From NCBI GenBank assembly GCA_035507915.1, contig DATJNS010000428.1:1-21586 (forward strand): a stretch of DNA of 21,586 bases. Reading direction: 5' to 3'. The translations under genes were made by a program, and so were the position numbers. Below, piece after piece: positions 14,860 to 21,586 of the stretch. Source of the DNA: JACQAI01 sp035507915. GTDB taxonomy: Bacteria; Pseudomonadota; Alphaproteobacteria; Elsterales; Elsteraceae. The first letter of the stretch is position 1. Every line of letters starts with the position of its first letter. Under the pieces are notes generated by a model that did not search any database, was not told where the DNA came from, and saw nothing but the letters and a program-made list of their open reading frames with translations.

Positions 14860-17040
14860 ATGGCTGAAACCGCGTTCTCCGTGTCGGTTATCATTACGAA
14901 CTACAATTATGCGGAATTCGTCGGTGCCGCGATCGAGAGCGCGCTCCACCTCGACTGGAGCGATGTCGAGGTCATTGTGGTCGACGACGGATCGACCGAT
15001 GCATCGCGCGACGTAATCGCCCGCTATGCGGATCGCATCACCGTTATTCTGCAAGAGAATTCCGGGCAGTTGGTCGCCTGCAACAGGGCGTTTTCGGCAT
15101 CCCGCGGAGATGTCGTCATATTCCTGGATTCCGACGATCTATTGGCTCCCTCGCTGATCCGCGAAATAGCCGCGATCTGGCGGCCGGGCATCAGCAAGGT
15201 TCAGGTGCAGATGCAGACCATTGACGCCGGCGGGAAGTTCACCGGCAGCATATTTCCCCAATATCGCGTGCCCCCATCGCCCGACCAGATCCGCCTCTGG
15301 TACACGCGGACCGCCGACTACCCGACGCCGCCCGGATCCGGCAACGCCTACGCGCGCTGGTTTCTCGAGAAGATATTTCCGCTCGACGACCGGTGTGGCA
15401 GCGCAACCGACACCTGCTGCATCATTGCCGCGCCCGTTTTCGGCGACGTGGTCACGATCGCCAAGCCGCTGGTCTCTTACCGCGTCCATGGGCGAAACCA
15501 GGGGGCGATGTCTTCGCTCAACGTCGAGCGGTTCGCACGCGAAGTCGCACGCGCCCAGCTGCGAAGTTTGTATGCCCACGAAGTGGCGAAAACCGGCGGG
15601 CTGGACGTGCCGCGCGATGCGATTCGACGCAGCTTATGGCTGCTGCCCTACCGCATCGCCTCGATCAAATTGGCGCCTCGGGCGCACCCGATAGTGGGCG
15701 ACCGCATGGTGGTGGCGCTTGCCGACGGCCTGCGTGGTGCGATGGTGCCGCAGGGGCGTACGAAGCGCGCGCGCGTCATCCTCACCCTCTGGAGCATCCT
15801 GGTTGCGCTGCTGCCAAGCGCGATCGCACGGACCCTGATCCTCTGGCGCCTGAGTTCGGTCACCCGCCCGCCCGTACTCCAATGGCTGCTCCGCGGATTC
15901 CGCGTCGTTGCCGCCGAGCCTGCCAGCCGCTCAGCGACCGCCCCGACAGCGGATGCTGCCACATGGCCGCCGCCTCCCCTCGCAACGGCTGCGGAGGGCC
16001 TCTCGGTATCGGTCGTGATCCCGAACTACAATTACGGCGACTACATAGGCGCAGCGATCCAGAGCGCGCTCGACCTCGACTGGCCGAGCGTCGAGGTGGT
16101 CGTTGTCGACGACGGGTCGACCGACAATTCGCGTTCCGTGATCGAGAGCTTCGGCTCCCGGGTGCGCGCGATCTTCCAAGCGAACGGGGGCCAACGCCGC
16201 GCCTGCAACGCCGGCTTTGCAGCCACGACGGGCGACGTCGTGATCTTCCTCGACTCCGACGACGTCTTGGCGCCGACGTTGTTACGCGAGCTCGCCGCCG
16301 TGTGGGCACCCGGCATCAGCAAGGTTCAGTTCCAGATGCAAACGATCGACGCAAAGGGAAGGCCGCTGGGAACCTGTCTGCCGCAGTTCGACGTCACGCC
16401 GGCGCCGCACGAGATCCGGCAGTGGGCGCAGGCAACCGGGACCTACCCGACCCCGCCCGGCTCCGGCAACGCCTACGCCCGGTGGTTTCTCGACCGCCTG
16501 TTCCCGCTCGACGATTCCTGCGGAGAATTCAGTGATTCCTGCTGCCTGATGGCCGCGCCGTATCTGGGCGACGTCGTCACGGTCGCGAAGCCGCTGGTGT
16601 CCTATCGGGTTCACGGGCGCAACGACTTCGCCATGACCGACCTCGATGTCCCGCGACTGGCCCGGGAGGTCGCGCGCGCGCTGCAGCGTTTCGCGTACTC
16701 GCGTCGCATCGCCGAAAGCGTGGGGTTCGCGCTACCCGCCGGCGCCATCAGACGAAGCCTTCACCTCCTGCCCTACCGGGTAGCGTCGCTGCGCCTCGCT
16801 CCGGCCAAGCATCCGATGCCGGAAGATACGATTGCCACGTTGCTACTCGACGCGATCCGAGCAGTGGCCTGTCCGCAGGGGACGCGGCTGCGCGCACGTC
16901 TCCTCATGCTCGTCTGGACCGCCATGGTTGGTCTGTCGCCCTCGGCGCTCGCAACGACTCTGGTGCACTGGCGCTTCGTTCCGGCCGAGCGCCCGCCCGC
17001 GTTGCGCGGCGTACTTCGCCAATTCGGCATCGTGAGATGA
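14860..17040 (+). CDS. two-domain GT2 glycosyltransferase with internal duplication
   Basis: This is a 726-residue cytoplasmic protein made of two complete family-2 glycosyltransferase copies, residues about 7-345 and 381-726, joined by an Ala/Pro-rich linker. Each copy has the GT-A start (SVSVIITNYNYAEFVGAAI; SVSVVIPNYNYGDYIGAAI), VVDDGSTD, and an intact DxD in FLDSDD (D90/D92 and D465/D467). Both also share YPTPPGSGNAYARWFL, KPLVSYRVHGRN, RRSL(W/H)LLPYR and a C-terminal hydrophobic segment. Because both active sites look intact, it may add two sugars in turn. The ATG at 14860 has an excellent GGGAGGAG four bases upstream, which suggests strong translation. Its stop overlaps the next start (ATGA). 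Confidence 0.95.
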   Translation: MAETAFSVSVIITNYNYAEFVGAAIESALHLDWSDVEVIVVDDGSTDASRDVIARYADRITVILQENSGQLVACNRAFSASRGDVVIFLDSDDLLAPSLIREIAAIWRPGISKVQVQMQTIDAGGKFTGSIFPQYRVPPSPDQIRLWYTRTADYPTPPGSGNAYARWFLEKIFPLDDRCGSATDTCCIIAAPVFGDVVTIAKPLVSYRVHGRNQGAMSSLNVERFAREVARAQLRSLYAHEVAKTGGLDVPRDAIRRSLWLLPYRIASIKLAPRAHPIVGDRMVVALADGLRGAMVPQGRTKRARVILTLWSILVALLPSAIARTLILWRLSSVTRPPVLQWLLRGFRVVAAEPASRSATAPTADAATWPPPPLATAAEGLSVSVVIPNYNYGDYIGAAIQSALDLDWPSVEVVVVDDGSTDNSRSVIESFGSRVRAIFQANGGQRRACNAGFAATTGDVVIFLDSDDVLAPTLLRELAAVWAPGISKVQFQMQTIDAKGRPLGTCLPQFDVTPAPHEIRQWAQATGTYPTPPGSGNAYARWFLDRLFPLDDSCGEFSDSCCLMAAPYLGDVVTVAKPLVSYRVHGRNDFAMTDLDVPRLAREVARALQRFAYSRRIAESVGFALPAGAIRRSLHLLPYRVASLRLAPAKHPMPEDTIATLLLDAIRAVACPQGTRLRARLLMLVWTAMVGLSPSALATTLVHWRFVPAERPPALRGVLRQFGIVR
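14878..17035 (+). repeat. intragenic tandem duplication of a GT2 gene
   Basis: About 1 kb is present twice in one reading frame, unit 1 about 14878-15895 and unit 2 about 16000-17035, with roughly 100 bases of linker. The copies align over their full length, including regions outside the catalytic core, so this is an internal duplication or fusion of two tandem paralogues rather than a fusion of unrelated enzymes. Confidence 0.9.
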
Positions 17041-17939
17041 GGCGCTTGCATTCCCTCGTCCGGATACTGAGGCAGATCAAGAGCCATCCGCTTACCAAGT
17101 CCAAGAGAGCCAAAACGCTCACCGGATACGTCGCGTGGTTGATCGGCAGAAGGATCCTTCCAGGACCTCTCCTGGTGCCGTTTGTCGGTCGTACTCGTCT
17201 ATTGGTCGCGCACGATATGACCGAAGCGGCCTACAACATGTATTTCGGACTGGCCGAGTTCGAGGAGATGGGGCTCGTTCTTCACGCGCTCCGCCCCGAC
17301 GACGTCTTTGTCGATGTCGGGGCAAATATTGGGAGCTATACCGTCATCGCAGCCGGGGCGGTCGGTGCTCGCAGCTTTAGCTTCGAGCCGGCTCCAGCCA
17401 CATTTTCCAAGTTTCTTGACAACATACATTTGAACGATATCGCCTCGAGAGTCTCGGCCAGGAACATGGCGGTCGGGTCGAAAACGGGCGTGATAAATTT
17501 CACAACCATGCTCGATTGCATGAATCACGTGTCATCGGACAGCGAAAATGTTGGCAAATCGGCGATGGTCCCGCTGGTCACGCTCGACGATGCGCTTTCC
17601 GGATCGCCCGTCACCATTCTCAAAATCGACGTGGAAGGATTCGAGGCCGAGGTCATCAAAGGGGCAACCGCGGCCATACGCTGTGATTCGCTTCTGGCCG
17701 TCATAATGGAATTCAATGGAAGCGGGTCGCGGTATGGGTTCGACGAGGATGACTTGCACCGGTATATGATTGATGCGGGCTTCAGTCTGATCGACTATGA
17801 CCCGCTGCAACGGAAGATCACCCTCATCGAGGCGAAGCCGCTCAACCGGGGCAATGCCGTTTATGCTCGGAATATCGGTCGGCTGCGCGAGCGCGTCGAG
17901 AACGCACCACGCTATGACGTTCGCGGGTCATTGCTTTAG
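17037..17939 (+). CDS. FkbM-family methyltransferase
   Basis: This is a 300-residue SAM-dependent methyltransferase. It has the SAM-binding motif FVDVGANIGSYT (about residues 90-101), FEPAP (about 118), and the FkbM hallmark KIDVEGFEAEVI (about 196-207), then IMEFNGSG. FkbM enzymes O-methylate polyketides and, in many surface-polysaccharide loci, sugars; a sugar in the repeat unit is the likely target here. The ATG at 17037 overlaps the preceding glycosyltransferase stop (ATGA), which places it in the same transcript. Compared with its neighbours it uses clearly more A/T-ending codons, for example 17420-17560 and 17690-17780, which may mean separate acquisition. Confidence 0.92.
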   Translation: MRRLHSLVRILRQIKSHPLTKSKRAKTLTGYVAWLIGRRILPGPLLVPFVGRTRLLVAHDMTEAAYNMYFGLAEFEEMGLVLHALRPDDVFVDVGANIGSYTVIAAGAVGARSFSFEPAPATFSKFLDNIHLNDIASRVSARNMAVGSKTGVINFTTMLDCMNHVSSDSENVGKSAMVPLVTLDDALSGSPVTILKIDVEGFEAEVIKGATAAIRCDSLLAVIMEFNGSGSRYGFDEDDLHRYMIDAGFSLIDYDPLQRKITLIEAKPLNRGNAVYARNIGRLRERVENAPRYDVRGSLL

Positions 17940-18098
17940 CGGCACCGATAGCGCCCTTCCAGGATCTCGAGGCTGTGACGGGTGTCGGCGACGCCAAAGA
18001 TAGGCCATGCGCATTGGAGCGCCCCGACAGATCGAGGCAGCGCGATCAGGTAGTCGTTCATTCGGCACGGACACGGATCGCGGATTTTCCGCGGCTGA
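17940..18098. other. convergent intergenic region FkbM / GH16
   Basis: These 159 non-coding bases lie between converging genes. Apart from the hairpin at 18079-18093, no ORF, repeat or recognised RNA was seen. Confidence 0.5.
18079..18093 (-). terminator. possible hairpin after the GH16 gene
   Basis: A perfect 6-bp stem with a 3-base loop (CGCGGA, loop, TCCGCG) lies five bases beyond the GH16 stop, and flanking GATC sequences could extend it past a bulge. No T run follows on either strand, so it could stop or stabilise transcripts but is not a classical intrinsic terminator. Confidence 0.35.
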
Positions 18099-19421
18099 TC
18101 ATTGTATCTGGATCTCTCCCACCTGATAGCGCAGACGCGCATCGCGGGTTCCGAACTTTTCGACGGCGACCAGCGGAATGTTCTGCCGCTGCGGCGCGAG
18201 CAGATCCGATCCAGGCTTACGCGAGCCGACCGACACCAGAACGCGATAACGGCCCGGTCCAAGGCGCTCCGGCAGGGTCAAAGTCTGCTTCACGGACGCC
18301 GATCCCTTCCACCCGGTAGTGGCCGCCGCCGGCGGCGCCGAGAAGGTGAACACGTCCTTGCCGCGATCATCGACCAAAGTCGTGCAGACCTCTTGGGGCC
18401 GTTCGGTATTTTCGGTCGTGAAGGTATAGCGAACCTGCGCGGTGGTGCCCCGGGCAACGAGCCCCGGCGCGACAACAGCGTCGATCAACTTGGTCCGCGG
18501 CAAGTCATCGTACGGCGCCGTATAGCGCGCCTCGGCGAGCGGCGGCGTAAATTCGCTGCCACCGCAGGTGGCCGTACCGTCGGCGGCCGGCGTGAACTGA
18601 CAAACGCGGACATATTGGACCTGCAGCTGCTGCGGGAACTTCGCGTCCTCGACCCCATTTGCCCCGGCCCAGTGCCCGCCGATCGCCAGGTTCAGGAGAA
18701 TGTGCGCCGGCGCCGCTTCAGAGCCGTCGGAATAAACCCACTTGTAGCTCCGCGTGTAGATCTTCTTGCCGTTCACGTATTGCGTGACGCTGTCCGGCTT
18801 CCACAGCACCGCGACCACGACCCAATCCTTGTTCAGCGGCGCAGCGGCGCGGTAATAGGTCCAGCGCTCGTTGAACGCCGGATCGCGATAGACCCAACCG
18901 CCGCCTTGGGTGCCCGCCTTGTCGACGACGACGCTCGAGTGGATCATGTCGGGCGTCTCGTTGGTACCGTTGATGACGTATTCAAAGGCGTCGATCTCGG
19001 GCGGCCAACGCAGGCCGCCGTCTCGATCGTAGTCCGAGTTCAGCCAGAACGCCGGCCAAGTGCCGTTGGCGTTGGTGAGATGCACCTTCGCTTCGAAATA
19101 TCCGTAGTAGAAGGTCTGGCGCGATCGGATCATGCCGGATTCGTATGCGCTACCCGGCTTGCCGTTCGACAGTTTCCGCGCGATGAGAGACAACTTGTTG
19201 CCGGCGACCTCGTGGTTGTCGTTGTCCCGATACCGCTCGAGCTCGTCATTCAGATAATCTTTGCTCTCGCCATCGTAGATGTACCGGGTCGCCCATTTCT
19301 TGGTGTCGAGCGCGGTCCCGGTGAAGCGATCCTCGAAGACGACTCGCCACCCCTCGCCACGCGCGACCCCGGCAGACGCCGCGACGATGAGCGCAGCCGC
19401 AATGGCGCGGACAACCAGCAT
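18099..19421 (-). CDS. secreted GH16 glycanase with C-terminal beta domain
   Basis: This 440-residue protein begins with a clear signal peptide (MLVVRAIAAALIVAASAGVARG, cleavage near 21). The GH16 domain spans about residues 25-300 and has the catalytic motif EIDAFE with nucleophile E142, D144 and acid/base E147. Aromatic-rich substrate strands such as FYYGYFEAK and TWPAFWLNSDYD are also visible. Bacterial GH16 enzymes such as ExoK cut beta-1,3/1,4-linked glucans or their own exopolysaccharide. Residues about 315-440 form an extra, probably beta-sandwich, domain not needed for catalysis. The frame is open far upstream inside the GT4 gene, but that part is an artefact; ATG 19421 gives the signal peptide. 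It lies 44 bases after the GT4 gene. Trimming of the locus's polymer is the likely job. Confidence 0.93.
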   Translation of the reverse strand: MLVVRAIAAALIVAASAGVARGEGWRVVFEDRFTGTALDTKKWATRYIYDGESKDYLNDELERYRDNDNHEVAGNKLSLIARKLSNGKPGSAYESGMIRSRQTFYYGYFEAKVHLTNANGTWPAFWLNSDYDRDGGLRWPPEIDAFEYVINGTNETPDMIHSSVVVDKAGTQGGGWVYRDPAFNERWTYYRAAAPLNKDWVVVAVLWKPDSVTQYVNGKKIYTRSYKWVYSDGSEAAPAHILLNLAIGGHWAGANGVEDAKFPQQLQVQYVRVCQFTPAADGTATCGGSEFTPPLAEARYTAPYDDLPRTKLIDAVVAPGLVARGTTAQVRYTFTTENTERPQEVCTTLVDDRGKDVFTFSAPPAAATTGWKGSASVKQTLTLPERLGPGRYRVLVSVGSRKPGSDLLAPQRQNIPLVAVEKFGTRDARLRYQVGEIQIQ

Positions 19422-19465
19422 GCGCCAGCCCGCCGCGTCGGAATGCCAGTTGCCGCGACCGCGGG

Positions 19466-20722
19466 CTACGTCAGCTCCAGGCATGCTTCGCCACGCCATT
19501 CCATCGCCGCCCGATAGGTCTTCTCGGTCTGCTCGGCAATGCGCCGCCAGGACGGGATCCGGTCGCGCAGCGCACCGACCTCGTGGTCGGCTGCCACGCG
19601 CCGGGATCGATCCGCGATCAGGGGCGCGAGCGCCGCCGCCAATGCGTCTGGATCGCCCGGCTCGACGAGCGCCCCATGACGACCATCCTCGAGAAGCTCC
19701 GCGAACAGGCCAATGTTCGAGGCGACGATCGGTCGCCCAGCCGCGATCGCAAGCATCAGGGCACCCGACGCGTCGATCTCGCGATAGGGAAAGACCTGGA
19801 TGTCGGTTTGATCGAGGACGCTGGGAATCTCGGCATCGCCGATAAATCGCAAATCGAATTCGACCTGCTCGCGGATGCCAAGCTCGTCGACCAGCGCGAA
19901 GAGTGGTTCCATCGGCATCTGCGGTCGCCCGACTATCCGCAGCCGCACAGCCTGTCGCAAGGCCGTCGGCAGTTTCGCCAGGGCGCGAAGCAGAACGTCG
20001 GTGCCTTTGTAGGGCTTGATCCAGCCGAAGAGGAGCAGAGTGACCCGCGGATCCCGGCGCGTCGCCTCCGCCTTGGCGAACGCCGACCTGTCGAGATCGA
20101 GCAGGAGGCCGTGCGCGACCTGATCGATTTTCTCGGCGGGGACGCCATAGCTCTCGACTCTCACCCGCGCTCGCGCCGTGTGCACGATGAGGCGATCGAA
20201 GCGGTGCATGATATCGATCGCGCCGAGACGCTGGATGCCGACCCTCGGACTGTTGTTGAACGGTGCTGAGTCGTGGATCGTCATGACAGTTGGCGCGATC
20301 CGACGCAGCAGCGCGATGAAACGCTTGTCGACGACGGCAAGCGGCGCCCACTGGAAATGGATTACGTCCGGGCGCCATCGCCGCAGCGTCCACACCAGAC
20401 GGACCATCGACTCGACATGGCTCAACCCCTTGAGACCCAGGAAGAGCGGGCCCGGCAGCTTACGGACAGCCGGCAGGCCCAAGGCCGGGTAGAAATGGCG
20501 CCGCAAATAGCGCTCTTCGACGGCCGGGAGCGGTCCGCTCGGCGCGCGACCGAAAATGACTGCGTCGTGGCCATTCTCAGCAAATCCCTGTGCAAGACGC
20601 ACGTCGTAAGGCCACGTGAACAGCGACGGATCGACCAAGCAAATCCTCAACCCGCGGTGAGCATGTAGACCGAGGCGGGGTGTTGCCAGGACCGGTCTCA
20701 TTGCCTCGACTACCTGCTGCAT
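19466..20722 (-). CDS. GT4-family glycosyltransferase
   Basis: This is a 418-residue GT-B glycosyltransferase. The start is ATG 20722, with GAGGGA about eight bases upstream; 65 further upstream codons in the same frame are Arg/Ser-rich and not protein-like. The N-terminal half begins with the Rossmann strand LRICLVDPSLFTWPYD. The donor-binding half has LLLFGWIKPYKGTDVLLRAL (about residue 230), then VFPYREIDASGALMLAIAAGRPIVASNIG and GALVEPGDPDALAAAL. In the EX7E motif the first Glu is kept (REIDAS) but the second position is Met, a form also found in other subgroups. It probably adds one sugar to the repeat unit. Its separation from the main block suggests a separate transcript together with GH16. 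Confidence 0.92.
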   Translation of the reverse strand: MQQVVEAMRPVLATPRLGLHAHRGLRICLVDPSLFTWPYDVRLAQGFAENGHDAVIFGRAPSGPLPAVEERYLRRHFYPALGLPAVRKLPGPLFLGLKGLSHVESMVRLVWTLRRWRPDVIHFQWAPLAVVDKRFIALLRRIAPTVMTIHDSAPFNNSPRVGIQRLGAIDIMHRFDRLIVHTARARVRVESYGVPAEKIDQVAHGLLLDLDRSAFAKAEATRRDPRVTLLLFGWIKPYKGTDVLLRALAKLPTALRQAVRLRIVGRPQMPMEPLFALVDELGIREQVEFDLRFIGDAEIPSVLDQTDIQVFPYREIDASGALMLAIAAGRPIVASNIGLFAELLEDGRHGALVEPGDPDALAAALAPLIADRSRRVAADHEVGALRDRIPSWRRIAEQTEKTYRAAMEWRGEACLELT

Positions 20723-20792
20723 CTGCCGTCCCTCGCCCCGATGCCCCAAGTCCAAGCGCGCTGGGGAACAACCCGCGACACTTGGGCGCCTT

Positions 20793-21152
20793 TCACTGTC
20801 GAAAGATGTCGACGTCCGGTGTGCCGGTCGCCGTATCGCTGCAGATACCGGATCGCCGCGCCGCCTCGGCGTCGCAGGTCCGACGGTCCGCGTACTCGCA
20901 CTGAACGACCGGTCCATTGACGACGAGGCAGAAGCGGCCCGCGGGCATTTTTGGTAGCTTCACTTCGTTCGCATTGACGGTGCAAACGCTGCTGGTGGTG
21001 CGCAGGGCATCGCGCCGACACACCTGGACGTCGGCATAGACACATTGCAGCGGCAGACCGACTGCTTCCAGGCAATAGGGCGCAGCGTGACCCGGCGAGC
21101 CATGCAGGCCGATCGCCGCCAGCGCGAGCGGCAGCCATAACCACCGCGGCAT
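20793..21152 (-). CDS. small exported Cys-rich protein with two repeats (DUF3551-like)
   Basis: This is a 119-residue protein with a signal peptide (MPRWLWLPLALAAIGLHGSPGHA, cleaved before APYC). The mature part is two similar units: YCLEAVGLPLQCVYADVQVC ending in SSVC, and FCLVVNGPVVQCEYADRRTC ending in SGIC. There are eight cysteines, four per unit in matching positions, so four disulfides are likely in the periplasm. The pattern recalls DUF3551 proteins of alphaproteobacteria; that assignment is tentative and their function is not known. The start is ATG 21152, with GAGGG just upstream; a longer frame to 21212 would bury the signal peptide. It lies 70 bases before the GT4 start. Confidence 0.7.
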   Translation of the reverse strand: MPRWLWLPLALAAIGLHGSPGHAAPYCLEAVGLPLQCVYADVQVCRRDALRTTSSVCTVNANEVKLPKMPAGRFCLVVNGPVVQCEYADRRTCDAEAARRSGICSDTATGTPDVDIFRQ

Positions 21153-21189
21153 TACCCTCGAGCGCGGCGCCGCGATCGCGTCCGTCGCC

Positions 21190-21537
21190 TCACTGCGCCG
21201 TGATGATGCCAAGCAGCTTCCCCGTCGGATCGCGCACGACCGCGAGTGCCCGTTGCGTCACTCCCGCAGGCTGAAATTCTTCCGCCGCCGTCGCGATCGT
21301 GTGCCCGCTCGGATCGGTGAAGCGGAACCGCCGGCCCGATTGGCGCACGCGCCCGAGCCATTTGCCGACAACCGAGCGGCGATCGAAACCTTCGGCGGCC
21401 GGCACCAGCTGCTCGACCAGGCCGCCCTTTACCGTTCGGTAGAACAGCCGTCGGCCGCCTTCCGCCTGTGCGTCATGTACGTGCAGCAGTACCAGTAGGA
21501 CTCCAGTTGCGAGCAATCCGACCGATCGCGCTCGCAT
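21190..21537 (-). CDS. small exported protein of unknown function
   Basis: This is a 115-residue protein with a signal peptide (MRARSVGLLATGVLLVLLHVHDAQA, cleaved before EGGRR). I do not recognise the family. The mature part is basic, without cysteines, and contains short strand-turn-strand units around DPSG (FRFTDPSGHTIATA) and DPTG (LAVVRDPTGKLLGIIT), which suggests a small all-beta fold. ATG 21537 is used; a GTG at 21546 would add three residues. No strong ribosome binding site is visible. It is 37 bases upstream of the Cys-rich gene on the same strand. The coding pattern and signal peptide make a real gene likely. Confidence 0.6.
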   Translation of the reverse strand: MRARSVGLLATGVLLVLLHVHDAQAEGGRRLFYRTVKGGLVEQLVPAAEGFDRRSVVGKWLGRVRQSGRRFRFTDPSGHTIATAAEEFQPAGVTQRALAVVRDPTGKLLGIITAQ

Positions 21538-21586
21538 CACAGCCACTGATAGATGAGACGAGGAATGTGGAAGCGCCGCTTGTTGA

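Noticed and set aside
18102..19517. 471-codon plus-strand frame opposite the GH16 gene.
   Set aside because: The GH16 gene on the minus strand has a signal peptide and catalytic motif; this frame has neither and is Arg-rich.
19422..20393. Long upstream extension of the GH16 frame, giving a 764-residue protein.
   Set aside because: The extension overlaps the GT4 gene in another frame, is Arg/Ala-rich noise, and would bury the clear signal peptide at 19421.

Overview
The window is a high-GC stretch that reads as an alphaproteobacterial chromosome. The grounds are high-GC codon use throughout, a tightly overlapping LivH-LivM-LivG-LivF transporter operon, a PilZ protein next to exopolysaccharide genes, and a small DUF3551-like Cys-rich secreted protein of a kind common in Hyphomicrobiales. 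The genus cannot be fixed by reading alone. No rRNA, tRNA, CRISPR array, insertion sequence or integrase was seen.

Layout. (1) 2-2920, plus strand: the 3' part of livH, then livM, livG and livF, joined by 4-base ATGA/GTGA overlaps. This is a branched-chain amino-acid/amide-type ABC importer with no evident link to the rest. (2) 3094-8755, minus strand, read right to left: MBOAT acyltransferase, membrane-anchored SGNH protein, VOC (methylmalonyl-CoA-epimerase-like) protein, acyl carrier protein and FkbH-type HAD enzyme, packed nearly without gaps, then a PilZ protein 107 bases further on. (3) 9155-17939, plus strand: Wzy/WaaL-like membrane protein 1, a membrane GT2, a paralogous Wzy/WaaL-like protein 2, a Wzx-like flippase, a two-domain GT2 with an internal duplication, and an FkbM methyltransferase. 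(4) 18099-21546, minus strand: two small exported proteins, a GT4 glycosyltransferase and a secreted GH16 glycanase.

Regions 2-4 look like one Wzx/Wzy-type exopolysaccharide locus: glycosyltransferases build a lipid-linked unit, the flippase moves it, the Wzy-like proteins polymerise or ligate it, FkbM methylates, GH16 trims the secreted polymer, and PilZ may tie the system to c-di-GMP. No initiating phosphoglycosyltransferase and no Wza/Wzc export genes are in the window.

The most interesting part is region 2. It has the architecture of the Gram-positive Dlt D-alanylation system (carrier loading enzyme, carrier protein, MBOAT, DltD-like SGNH protein), but the adenylating enzyme DltA is replaced by an FkbH-type enzyme, a family known to load glyceryl or lactyl groups from phosphorylated precursors onto carrier proteins. 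I propose an FkbH-driven, carrier-protein-dependent pathway that decorates the polysaccharide with a glyceryl- or lactyl-like group, with the VOC protein possibly setting the stereochemistry. A second notable signal is a 22-base non-coding element, matching at 20 positions, present upstream of the MBOAT operon and again in front of the GT2 gene; it may be a shared promoter or operator.
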